DNA of 58,188 nt. Origin: Candidatus Saccharimonadota bacterium. Its GTDB lineage: Bacteria > Patescibacteriota > Saccharimonadia > Saccharimonadales > UBA4665. The position numbers were made by a program, and so were the translations under genes. The number at the start of each line of letters is the position of its first letter. The stretch's first letter is position 1. Positions 50,284-58,154 of this stretch are shown here, piece by piece. The notes beneath the pieces were generated by a model that saw nothing but the letters and a program-made list of their open reading frames with translations, did not search any database and was not told the DNA's origin. Location of the stretch: contig PLTT01000015.1 in the NCBI GenBank assembly GCA_003164595.1, positions 1-58,188 on the forward strand. Reading direction: 5' to 3'.

Positions 50284-51647
50284 TGAATGACTCTTTAATC
50301 TTAGTAATATTTGGAATTACTGGAGATTTATCCCAAAGAAAATTGTTACCAGCAATATATAACCTAATAAAAAGTGGTGACCTAAAGTGTGATTTGACGA
50401 TAGTAGGTATTTCTAGAAGAGATGTATCAGCCGATCAAGTATATGATAGGCTTGAAAAATTCATTCCTAAGGATGAATTTAACGATACCATCAAATCTGA
50501 AATGCTAAATCGTACAAAAATAGTCCAGATGGGCTTGGACGATCGAGCTGCGTATTTCAATTTATTGAAATTATTACAAGGAATTGAAATCGAAAAGAAT
50601 AAATCATCAACCCGACTTTACTATTTATCTATTCCAACAGAAGCATTTGTTTCAGTTATTAATAATTTAGGCTCAACCGGTCACAACAAATCTATTGAGG
50701 ATGTGATCGATGCGCCAAGATTACTAATTGAAAAACCATTTGGCCGCGATCTTAGGAGCGCAAAAAACCTAATTGATTTAGTCGATAAAAACTTTACTGA
50801 AGATCAGATATATCGAATAGATCACTACCTTGCCAAAGAAACGGTTCAAAATATTTTAACATTTCGGTTTGAGAACCCGTTGTTTGAAGACGTTTGGAAC
50901 AATAGGTATGTCGCAGATATCGCTATTAAAGCTCACGAAAAGATTGGAATAGAGGGAAGGGCGAATTTTTATGAACATACAGGTGCACTTAGAGACTTAG
51001 TGCAAAGCCATCTATTGCAACTACTAGCAATAACAACCATTTCAAAGCCAAGACAAATGAATAGCGACTCAATTCATGAAGAGAAGCTCAAGATTTTAAA
51101 AAGCATAACGCCAATAAGGCTAAATCAAGTCGGCAGTCTTACGACTCGAGGTCAATATCGGGGTTACCGTGAAGAAGTTAATAATCCCAGTTCGTTCGTT
51201 GAAACTTTCGCCAGAGTAAATATTTCAATTAACAATGATCAATGGAGGGGCGTACCGATAGTTTTGGAAACTGGCAAAGCATTGGCGAACAAAAGAACCG
51301 AGATTACAGTATGTTTTCAAAGAGACAAGGAAAATCATTCTAATAAATTGGTTTTCAGAATCCAGCCTGATGAAGGAATTACTTTGATGTTACATGTTAA
51401 ACGACCCGGAGTCGATAATTTCGTAGATGTGGCAAACATGGACTTTAGCTATAACTCTGAATTCAACTTGAGGCAAGCCGAAGCATATGAACGGGTATTG
51501 GTGGATGCAATCAAGGGTGATCAGACTCTATTTGCCACGGCAGAGGAAGTTATTACGACATGGGAGATTGTTGAAGACATACTGACAAAATGGTCAAAGG
51601 ACGACGAAGAACTAATTCGCTACGATAAAGGCAGTGAGGATGTTTAA
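50283..51647 (+). CDS. zwf: glucose-6-phosphate 1-dehydrogenase
   Basis: Oxidises glucose 6-phosphate to 6-phosphogluconolactone. The 454 residues have the GITGDLSQRKLLPAIYNL dinucleotide motif (about 10-27) and the active-site RIDHYLAKE (about 178-186) with the catalytic His. The C-terminal half has the family's ETGKALANKRTEI. The GTG start at 50283 overlaps the gnd stop by one base, with AAGGAAAA just upstream. The gene order pgl-gnd-zwf yields a full oxidative branch in one mRNA, uncommon in reduced CPR genomes. Confidence 0.94.
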   Translation: MNDSLILVIFGITGDLSQRKLLPAIYNLIKSGDLKCDLTIVGISRRDVSADQVYDRLEKFIPKDEFNDTIKSEMLNRTKIVQMGLDDRAAYFNLLKLLQGIEIEKNKSSTRLYYLSIPTEAFVSVINNLGSTGHNKSIEDVIDAPRLLIEKPFGRDLRSAKNLIDLVDKNFTEDQIYRIDHYLAKETVQNILTFRFENPLFEDVWNNRYVADIAIKAHEKIGIEGRANFYEHTGALRDLVQSHLLQLLAITTISKPRQMNSDSIHEEKLKILKSITPIRLNQVGSLTTRGQYRGYREEVNNPSSFVETFARVNISINNDQWRGVPIVLETGKALANKRTEITVCFQRDKENHSNKLVFRIQPDEGITLMLHVKRPGVDNFVDVANMDFSYNSEFNLRQAEAYERVLVDAIKGDQTLFATAEEVITTWEIVEDILTKWSKDDEELIRYDKGSEDV

Positions 51648-51670
51648 TTAAAGTTGCAGCCAAATAGATA

Positions 51671-52546
51671 CTAAAGTTTATTTATTTCCTTAATTGTTTC
51701 AGCTATTGCACCATATGACGCAGGATCTGCATCTCTGTTTGCCATAATCATAATATGACTTATCCCAACTTTACTCAGTTTAGTAGCTTCTTCGATCAGT
51801 GGTTCCGGGTTAGCAGCTATATCAGTACTGCTAAGTCTTAACAGCGACGTTTTTTCTATATCGTCATAATCCCTGTTAGCTTCTTTGCAGTATTTTTTTA
51901 GAATATCTAATTTATGCTTAAGGACATCCATATCAGCGGAAAATAAGTTACAAGCATCTCCATATTTAGCGACATATCGTAGTGTTTTCTCCTCACCCCC
52001 GCCTCCAATTAATATTGGTGGATGTGGTCTTGAGACTGGTTGAGGGGCTAGATGGGGCTCGGGTAGGTTATAGATTTTTCCTATAAAAGGCGTTGAATCA
52101 TTCTTCCACATTTGAAGAGTAAGCTTTAAGGTATCCTCAAGCCTATCAAATCGTTGAGAGTGTAATGGGTCAGTCAGCCCCAAAGCTATCGCTTCTTGAT
52201 CATTCCAGCCTGCGCCAATTCCAAAATACGCTCTTCCGCCAGAGAGTACATCCACAGTCGTAACGGCATTAATTAATACAGCTGGATCTCTATAGATAAC
52301 ACCTGTGACTAGAGTTCCAAGCTTTACTCTTTCGGTAATACCGGCAATATAACCAAGCGTCGTATATGCCTCCATCATAGGATCTTTATAATCACCTATA
52401 CCGGGTAATTGAAAGAAATGGTCCATCACCCAAATGCTATATATGCCTGCTTTTTCCGCTGCCTGAACAATGGTCTTTAACTGGCTTCCGATGTTTTCCT
52501 CACCACCCGGATAATCAAATCTATTAATTTGTAGGCCAACTTTCAT
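51671..52546 (-). CDS. LLM-class flavin/F420-dependent oxidoreductase
   Basis: A 291-residue luciferase-like TIM-barrel enzyme. It has MKVGLQINRFDYPGG, VMDHFFQLPGIGDYKDPMMEAYTTLGYIAG (about 41-70), VKLGTLVTGVIYRDPAVLINAVTTVDVLSGGRAYFGIGAGWN (about 77-118) and APQPVSRPHPPILIGGGGEE. The pattern fits the F420-dependent subgroup, but FMN cannot be excluded. It lies 4 bases after the FGD-like gene with its own AAAGGA site. It converges with zwf, leaving a gap of 23 bases. Confidence 0.87.
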   Translation of the reverse strand: MKVGLQINRFDYPGGEENIGSQLKTIVQAAEKAGIYSIWVMDHFFQLPGIGDYKDPMMEAYTTLGYIAGITERVKLGTLVTGVIYRDPAVLINAVTTVDVLSGGRAYFGIGAGWNDQEAIALGLTDPLHSQRFDRLEDTLKLTLQMWKNDSTPFIGKIYNLPEPHLAPQPVSRPHPPILIGGGGEEKTLRYVAKYGDACNLFSADMDVLKHKLDILKKYCKEANRDYDDIEKTSLLRLSSTDIAANPEPLIEEATKLSKVGISHIMIMANRDADPASYGAIAETIKEINKL

Positions 52547-52550
52547 ATAT

Positions 52551-53531
52551 TTATCCTTTCTTTATATTATGTAAAATCGGTAAAACTTCTTTACCGATCA
52601 GTTTAATAGTCTTCATTTGATCTGTAGAAGTAATTTGGAAGCAAACTGTATCAGCATTTAAATCTTTAACTAAAACCCCATAGCAGGATAATATATCGCG
52701 AACAGACCTTAACTGATTATACTGTTTCATAATAACTTCTCTAGGTAATTGATCTGCCTCATTTTGAAGGTCAATTGGCCTAGTCAGGCTATCTCGACTG
52801 GGAGCTCTTAAGCCACGCCATGATTGAAGTGCTTTCCAAGCCTCAGAATCATTATTTGCATAAACTGACCACCTACTGGCTATTAGTCTAAAGTCATTGG
52901 TCTTGGCAATACTAATCGGGTCAATTACATTTTTCTTTGTATCCTGAATATTTTTTACGCTGGTTATAACACCGTCACACAATGTCGCGGCTAGGGTTGC
53001 TGATTTGGGGCCACTAGCTGCCAAGTAAATAGGAACTCGAGAATGTGGTGGACTATAAAGTTTTAAATTATCAACTTGATAATATTTACCCTTAAAATCT
53101 ACAGTTTTTTTATCTAATAAATCGCGCATTATAACAATAGCCTCGGCTAGTCGGCCGTTACGCTCTTTATAACTAGGCAATACTTGACCAAGCGGTGCCT
53201 CATTAATGTTTTCACCAGAACCTATACCTAGTTCAAATCTTCCTTTACTTAAACGGTCAATTGTTGCCGCAGCTTGAGCAATTATCGCTGGGTGATATCG
53301 AAAAAGGGGAGTCACTACACCAGTCATTAATTTAATCTTTGACGTTGCTTCAGCTATTGCTCCTAATGTACTTAGAGCGAACCCGCCAGCTCCTACATCA
53401 TCAACCCAAGGTTGCAGGTGTTCCGAAACGATAACTCCGTCAAACCCCATTGCCTCAACAAGTTTTGCATGAGAAACTAAATCTTCAGGCTGGAATTGTT
53501 CGTGGCCCAAAAACCAATAAAATTTTGTCAT
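52551..53531 (-). CDS. FGD-like F420-dependent glucose-6-phosphate dehydrogenase homologue
   Basis: The 326 residues resemble mycobacterial FGD across the barrel: EQFQPEDLVSHAKLVEAMGFD, SEHLQPW (H38 and W42 at the places of FGD His40 and Trp44), TPLFRYHPAIIAQAAAT (74-90), GSGENINE (E107 at the place of Glu109), FKGKYYQV and VPIYLAASGP. The phosphate site is partly kept (T190 and K193 match Thr195 and Lys198). By my alignment the later Lys and Arg read Arg and Gln, so the substrate may differ. AGGGGA precedes the ATG. F420 use is an inference. Confidence 0.8.
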   Translation of the reverse strand: MTKFYWFLGHEQFQPEDLVSHAKLVEAMGFDGVIVSEHLQPWVDDVGAGGFALSTLGAIAEATSKIKLMTGVVTPLFRYHPAIIAQAAATIDRLSKGRFELGIGSGENINEAPLGQVLPSYKERNGRLAEAIVIMRDLLDKKTVDFKGKYYQVDNLKLYSPPHSRVPIYLAASGPKSATLAATLCDGVITSVKNIQDTKKNVIDPISIAKTNDFRLIASRWSVYANNDSEAWKALQSWRGLRAPSRDSLTRPIDLQNEADQLPREVIMKQYNQLRSVRDILSCYGVLVKDLNADTVCFQITSTDQMKTIKLIGKEVLPILHNIKKG

Positions 53532-53683
53532 TACTTAAATCCCCTAACTGTATGTAATTATAGAACTTAATAGTTTCTAATGGTATATAAAATGCAATAG
53601 CAATTTGATAATAAGCATGCTGTACATTTGAATTAAGCAGCGCTATATCGATGATTAGACTATTTGAATCCTATGAATTTGTT

Positions 53684-55156
53684 TTATGTTTTAGATTTCA
53701 ATTTTGGCCAAATCAGTCTGGTCCTGGATGCAGATAATATGGCTGCTATTAACATAAAGCCCATTGAAACATAAAAGGCACCATGCAAGCTATTGGTAAA
53801 AACACCAGCCAAATGGCCATGCAAATTTGTAGTTCCAACAAAGATTGCAAAAGTTAGGTGTTTTGAGATAGATCGAGAGGCTACGAGGATTGCTACTGAA
53901 AAAGAGAATACCATGCCGATATTCGCAAATGTACGCAACATACCAGAAGAGATTCCAAACATGGCCGGAGGAGAAGCTTTCATAACAGCTGAGCTATTTG
54001 CTGGGAAGAAACAGCTTGAGCCAATACCGTTTATTACACTTGCTACGACCACAATCCACAAAGATGTGTCGGTCTGTAGATGCGCGTAAATAAATAACGC
54101 AATTACCTGAATAGCAAGACCTAAGGTTGCCGGTATTATTGGACCAACTTTGTCAGCTAAGCGTCCAGCAAACGGACCGATTACCGAACCGATTATGTAA
54201 CCCGGTACTAATAACAGAGAGGCGTGAATTGGGCTAAGCTGACGAGGCCCCTGTAGGTACATCAACACTAGAAATAGTACTGCGAAATTTGCAATTGCTT
54301 GAAAAAATGCGGCAAGCAGCGAAGGGACCATGGTCGGTATTTTAAATATTGAGAGTTTGATCATTGGTTCATCTTGTCTTTTTTCAATAAAAACAAATAT
54401 AAATAGTAAAATTATGCCTCCGATAAGAAAACTTAACACCGAAGTATCTAAAGACGATGTTGCTAATTTTGTCATTGCCCAGAGAATACCGAACAGACTA
54501 AGTCCTAGAGTAGCCATTCCTGTGATATCGAGTCTATGTCTCTGTCTCTCAGTTTTATCATGCAATATTCTTACAGCCAATATAATGGCTGCTAGTCCAA
54601 TTGGTACATTAATCCAAAATATCCAACGCCAAGATATATAAGTTACTATTATGCCCCCAACTATAATTCCTAGAACAGCTCCTAGGCTCCAGCCAATTGA
54701 ATTGTATCCATATGCCTTACCCCGTTGTTCGGGTGGATAAAGACCGGCAATAATTGCACCGCTATTGGCCGTTACAAAAGCAGCACCGATCCCTTGGATT
54801 ATTCTAAAAACAAGTATTGAGGGTTCATTCCAAGAAAGCGCACAAGCAAGTGATCCGAGCACAAATATTAGAAACCCAGCTTCATACATTCTTATTCTTC
54901 CAAACATATCGCCTAAACGTCCGACCTGAGTTGCTAGAAGTGTTATGGTTAGTAAGTAGCCTATGATTACCCAGATTACTGAGGCCAATCCGACTCTCAA
55001 ACCTTTTTCGATTTCTGGCAAAGCTAAAACAACTATGGTTGTGTCGATGGCTGTTATTAACACTCCGGTCATAACTACAATCATCGCTAAGGTTCTATTT
55101 GTAGTTAGTTTACTGTAATAAGGCTCTTCTTGATTTGGGTGCTCTGTCTTTGTCAT
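53684..55156 (-). CDS. EmrB/QacA-type (DHA2) MFS transporter
   Basis: A proton-driven drug or metabolite exporter. The 490 residues have about 14 transmembrane helices and the DHA2 signatures: LITAIDTTIVVLALPEI (about 33-49, motif D1), VGRLGDMFGRIRMY (motif A, about 77-90), and SLGAVLGIIVGGII (motif C, about 157-170), which marks antiporters. There is no fused domain and no adjacent EmrA-type adaptor. It is the most upstream gene on this strand before the LLM pair (152-base gap), so it is probably separate. Confidence 0.92.
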   Translation of the reverse strand: MTKTEHPNQEEPYYSKLTTNRTLAMIVVMTGVLITAIDTTIVVLALPEIEKGLRVGLASVIWVIIGYLLTITLLATQVGRLGDMFGRIRMYEAGFLIFVLGSLACALSWNEPSILVFRIIQGIGAAFVTANSGAIIAGLYPPEQRGKAYGYNSIGWSLGAVLGIIVGGIIVTYISWRWIFWINVPIGLAAIILAVRILHDKTERQRHRLDITGMATLGLSLFGILWAMTKLATSSLDTSVLSFLIGGIILLFIFVFIEKRQDEPMIKLSIFKIPTMVPSLLAAFFQAIANFAVLFLVLMYLQGPRQLSPIHASLLLVPGYIIGSVIGPFAGRLADKVGPIIPATLGLAIQVIALFIYAHLQTDTSLWIVVVASVINGIGSSCFFPANSSAVMKASPPAMFGISSGMLRTFANIGMVFSFSVAILVASRSISKHLTFAIFVGTTNLHGHLAGVFTNSLHGAFYVSMGFMLIAAILSASRTRLIWPKLKSKT

Positions 55157-55295
55157 ATTGGTACCTATATCTTACTGGAAATAATAATTTTTGGCACACA
55201 GCGAAAAACCCAAGGGTGATTTCTTGAATAATTGAGTTGGCTGGGGAAACGGTTTTTGAACCGACTATCTATTCATTCGAGCTGGTATTACGTTG

Positions 55296-55934
55296 TTAAG
55301 CTCCCGAACCGTAGGTATCAATTTCTAGCTTGTTATAATGGATCCTGCTAAATGAATCAATGAACTTGGACAAAGTTGCTTGAGAATAAACTTGATTCAG
55401 CGAATTGATCTCAAATGATGCTGAAATTGAAGTTCCGCTTTGAACCCACGTGACAATCTGTGATGTAGGGTTACTTGAGATTGTTTGGCCGTTTTGGTCC
55501 ACAGCGTAATCTATTTCAATATCATAACGAATCCCGGTTGATGTTGTGGCTATAGAACACGTAGTGTTACCACCCTCTGCTAATCGATTATAATTGCACA
55601 GTGAGAATAATACCGTAAAGTTGGGGTTATTATTATTTGCTTCGAAGATCTGACCTTTATTTAAACTTATACTTAATGATTTGTCGTAGGCTAGAGGTGA
55701 AATCCCACCCGCAGCATCACTGCCGGTCATAACGTTAATGGTACTTCCGGTAACCTTAACGTCGGTAGGTAAGTAGTGCGGTGAGTATTCAGCAAAGTCA
55801 ACTGATGAGCTATGTATAGAATAAAAGTAGATAATTATCAAAACAAAAATGACACAAAATACCAAAATTATGGGTAGAAGTATTAATCCCATAACGCGCA
55901 TCCATTTTTTCGTTGGGCGATGAAAATTCACCAT
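55296..55934 (-). CDS. membrane-anchored protein, unknown function
   Basis: The 212 residues have one N-terminal transmembrane helix (about 13-36, MGLILLPIILVFCVIFVLIII) and an extracytoplasmic domain with two cysteines (LCNYNRLAEGGNTTCS) and beta-rich character. It resembles pseudopilin-free surface proteins of CPR but no family was recognised. TACAAT ends 6 bases before the ATG (leaderless geometry). Confidence 0.6.
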   Translation of the reverse strand: MVNFHRPTKKWMRVMGLILLPIILVFCVIFVLIIIYFYSIHSSSVDFAEYSPHYLPTDVKVTGSTINVMTGSDAAGGISPLAYDKSLSISLNKGQIFEANNNNPNFTVLFSLCNYNRLAEGGNTTCSIATTSTGIRYDIEIDYAVDQNGQTISSNPTSQIVTWVQSGTSISASFEINSLNQVYSQATLSKFIDSFSRIHYNKLEIDTYGSGA

Positions 55935-56038
55935 TTAGTTATTGTAGCATTTAGCTATTAAGACCGCAGCTAGCAGTTGCGACAGAGTTTAAAGGTCGTC
56001 TGAACATTACAGTCTAGAACCTAAGTACATAGAATATA

Positions 56039-56069
56039 TTGACAAACATTATAATAACGTTATAATGTT
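56039..56069 (+). promoter_or_regulatory. promoter and palindromic operator of the AbrB-Doc operon
   Basis: TTGACA (56039-56044) and TATAAT (56061-56066) are 16 bases apart. A 10-bp inverted repeat, AACATTATAA (56045-56054) and TTATAATGTT (56060-56069) with a 5-base centre, fills the spacer and covers the -10. The antitoxin start ATG 56074 is 7 bases after the -10, again leaderless. Binding of the AbrB-type antitoxin would block the promoter. Confidence 0.75.
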
Positions 56070-56073
56070 ATCC

Positions 56074-56295
56074 ATGATACAAAGTACTCAGAAAATAATT
56101 AAAATCGGATCAAGCGTAGGTGTGACAATCCCAGCTAAAGAATTAAAACGTCAAAACATCAAATTAGGTGATGAGATAGAAATTATTGTTAGACCAATAC
56201 GTCCTTCTAGCGTAGAAGATCAGGACGTCATTAATGCAGCTAAGTCTATTTTAGACAAGTACAGAACTGATTTTAATAATCTTGCAAAGAGATGA
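56074..56295 (+). CDS. AbrB/MazE-type antitoxin (swapped-hairpin)
   Basis: A 73-residue reading starts at ATG 56074; an in-frame ATG at 56065 lies inside the -10 box and is rejected. The N-terminal half is an AbrB domain (QKIIKIGSSVGVTIPAKELKRQNIKLGDEIEIIVRPI, about 6-42), which dimerises and binds palindromic DNA. The C-terminal helix (INAAKSILDKYRTDFNNLAKR) is the likely toxin-binding part. It overlaps the Doc gene by 4 bases. Confidence 0.88.
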   Translation: MIQSTQKIIKIGSSVGVTIPAKELKRQNIKLGDEIEIIVRPIRPSSVEDQDVINAAKSILDKYRTDFNNLAKR

Positions 56296-56669
56296 AAGTA
56301 ATAAATCTGGAACAACTCCTTGAAATTCACGCTTTGCTTATTCGTGACACTGGGGGAGCTAATGGACTTAGAGATTTAGGTAGGCTAGAATCTTCGCTGG
56401 CCACACAAACCCAGAACGTGTTCGGACAAGAACTTTACGAATCCGAAATTGATAAATCTGCTGCTTTGATAAGATCAATAATCGCCGATCATCCGTTCGT
56501 GGATGGTAATAAACGCGCAGCAATGTTAGTTGGGCTGACTTTTTTGGATATTAACAATATTAAGGTTGAAATTTCTAGAGGTGAGATTGAAGACTTTGCC
56601 GTAAAAATAGCCATAGATAAACTTGATATTACCGCAATAAGTATCTGGTTATCAACTAAAGTAATCTGA
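56292..56669 (+). CDS. doc: Doc-family toxin (Fic fold)
   Basis: Doc phosphorylates and inactivates EF-Tu. The 125 residues match Doc: VINLEQLLEIHALLIRDTGGANGLRDLGRLESSLATQTQNVFGQELY (N-terminal part) and the altered Fic motif HPFVDGNKRAA from His67 to residue 77, with Lys in place of the Fic Gly as expected for Doc. The length is typical. It is translationally coupled to an AbrB-type antitoxin rather than the classical Phd. Confidence 0.92.
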   Translation: MKVINLEQLLEIHALLIRDTGGANGLRDLGRLESSLATQTQNVFGQELYESEIDKSAALIRSIIADHPFVDGNKRAAMLVGLTFLDINNIKVEISRGEIEDFAVKIAIDKLDITAISIWLSTKVI

Positions 56670-56682
56670 AATAATATTGACT

Positions 56683-56707
56683 GTTCCTGCCAGTCAGGAA
56701 CCTTTAT
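56683..56707 (+). terminator. terminator-like hairpin after doc
   Basis: GTTCCTG (56683-56689) and CAGGAAC (56695-56701) form a perfect seven-pair stem with a CCAGT loop, followed by CTTTAT. The T-run is short, so termination may be partial. It lies 14 bases after the doc stop. Confidence 0.5.
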
Positions 56708-56744
56708 GCCTGTTTTACGGACTTTTTGGCAGGTATGTGCCGTA

Positions 56745-57479
56745 TTAACTAAATTGAGCCATACTCCAAGTCATCCAGACAGAAGTCCTGATGCGTCGTG
56801 GCTGTTGAAGGGCAGTAACGATCTGGAAAGCTACATCCGTGGGACTCATGTAGTCGTTCAATGCTGGATCACCTTCCGTACGACCTGCCCCAATAGCGAA
56901 TTCAGTATTGGTACCTGCAGGACATATAGCCGTAACCCGTATTCCTTCAGGAGTTAGTTCGCGATCGAGAGAGCCTGCAAGACCTATTTGAGCGAACTTA
57001 GTTCCCGCATAAACAGCTTCATTGGCTCCGCCACGAAAACCAGCAACACTGGATACGATAACTATATCACCAGACCCGGCTTTACGGAATTCCGGAACCG
57101 CAGCTCTAATCGTCCAAATCGTACCGGAATAATTTACGGCAATCATGTTTGTCAGTTCATCATCTGAGATATCAGTTATCCCTCCATAATTTCCGATGCC
57201 GGCGTTAGCAACTACGCTGTCTAGGCGGCCAAATTTCTCGATTGTCTTCGTAATAAATTTATTATTTTCGCTAGCGCTTGCTACGTCCATTTGGATAGCG
57301 AGGGCATTATCTTTTCCAAGCTCTTTAACTAGCTCATCAAGTCTATCTAGCCGGCGAGCTCCAAGTGCTACTTTCGCGCCCGCTTCAACCAACAGCCTGG
57401 CGGTCTCCCGTCCAATACCCGAACTCGCACCGGTAATGGCAATGACATTTCCTTTAAGGTTACGGCTCTCTGCTGGCAT
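56745..57479 (-). CDS. SDR-family NAD(P)-dependent oxidoreductase
   Basis: The 244-residue short-chain dehydrogenase has TGASSGIG (16-23), the NAGIG segment (about 91-95), the catalytic serine in VSSVAGFRGG and the YAGTK active site (about 155-159), with a PAGTNTEF region after it. ALGARR after strand 2 has arginines that favour NADP. It resembles the general 3-oxoacyl reductase / YdfG type; the substrate is unknown. AGAGGATC precedes the ATG. The promoter carries an 18-bp palindrome. Confidence 0.92.
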   Translation of the reverse strand: MPAESRNLKGNVIAITGASSGIGRETARLLVEAGAKVALGARRLDRLDELVKELGKDNALAIQMDVASASENNKFITKTIEKFGRLDSVVANAGIGNYGGITDISDDELTNMIAVNYSGTIWTIRAAVPEFRKAGSGDIVIVSSVAGFRGGANEAVYAGTKFAQIGLAGSLDRELTPEGIRVTAICPAGTNTEFAIGAGRTEGDPALNDYMSPTDVAFQIVTALQQPRRIRTSVWMTWSMAQFS

Positions 57480-57510
57480 CTTGATCCTCTCTTGCTACTT
57501 TGTTTATATG

Positions 57511-57539
57511 ATTATAATAAGGTAGTACTACCTTAAAGT
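57511..57539 (-). promoter_or_regulatory. SDR promoter with 18-bp perfect palindrome
   Basis: TAAGGTAGTACTACCTTA (57518-57535) is a perfect 18-bp palindrome. On the minus strand a TATAAT (57516-57511) lies directly after it. A weak ACTTTA (57539-57534) is 17 bases further upstream, so the palindrome fills the spacer of the SDR promoter. This is the usual place for a dimeric repressor of TetR, HxlR or MarR type, but none is encoded within the window next to it. Confidence 0.65.
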
Positions 57540-57660
57540 CTATTACGGATGGCCTTGGTTAACTAATTTCCGACTAAACTTGAACGAGGCTACATTCAGC
57601 TCAATATTGGCGAGCAACACTACTAAATGTGTAAAATCTCCCTGAAATTAACAGACAATG

Positions 57661-57957
57661 TCACTTATTATATTCTGGCTGCTTTGACCAGACATTGGCA
57701 TTGAACAAGCTCATAAGTAGTCCGCCTACAGCCAACATTGCAAATGCTCTATACTCGTGAGCGCGCACATGACCGAAGTGAAGGAAAATAACTGCGACAA
57801 CTAAATTAATCCAACCCCAGCATACATTAACAACTGCAGACGAAGATTTACCGAATGGGGTTTGATGCTTCTGTCCTATTACGCCCTTAATAAAATGAGG
57901 GATTCCATTTGCTGCAAACAAACCTGCTAAAAAGCTAAATACATATAATTGCCACAT
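57661..57957 (-). CDS. small membrane protein with three helices, unknown function
   Basis: The 98 residues form three predicted transmembrane helices: WQLYVFSFLAGLFAANGIPHFI, VVNVCWGWINLVVAVIFL and AFAMLAVGGLLMSLFN. A conserved-looking loop (GQKHQTPFGKSSS) lies between the first two. I recognise similar hypothetical proteins in diverse bacteria but no function. TAGGAGT precedes the ATG by 6 bases. It may share regulation with the SDR gene, from which it is separated by 181 bases. Confidence 0.72.
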   Translation of the reverse strand: MWQLYVFSFLAGLFAANGIPHFIKGVIGQKHQTPFGKSSSAVVNVCWGWINLVVAVIFLHFGHVRAHEYRAFAMLAVGGLLMSLFNANVWSKQPEYNK

Positions 57958-58046
57958 ATTAACTCCTATTTATATTTCAGATTATGATCCTTAAAGTAAG
58001 TCATCGCAACAATATTTGTCGATGACTGTAAATATAAATAGAGCTT

Positions 58047-58154
58047 ATGGTTTGGCTGAGCGATAAGAACCTATTCCAAACTTTTAGTGACCCTTTAGAT
58101 TGTGATGTTCAAGAGATCCGTGAGCTACTAGACACTGATTCATCCGTTTTATAG
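58047..58154 (+). CDS. possible 35-residue protein
   Basis: Reads MVWLSDKNLFQTFSDP and then an acidic helical stretch to a TAG at 58152-58154. A TATAAA ends about 8 bases before the ATG, matching the leaderless geometry. It is short and unsupported by any family, so it may be chance. Confidence 0.3.
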   Translation: MVWLSDKNLFQTFSDPLDCDVQEIRELLDTDSSVL

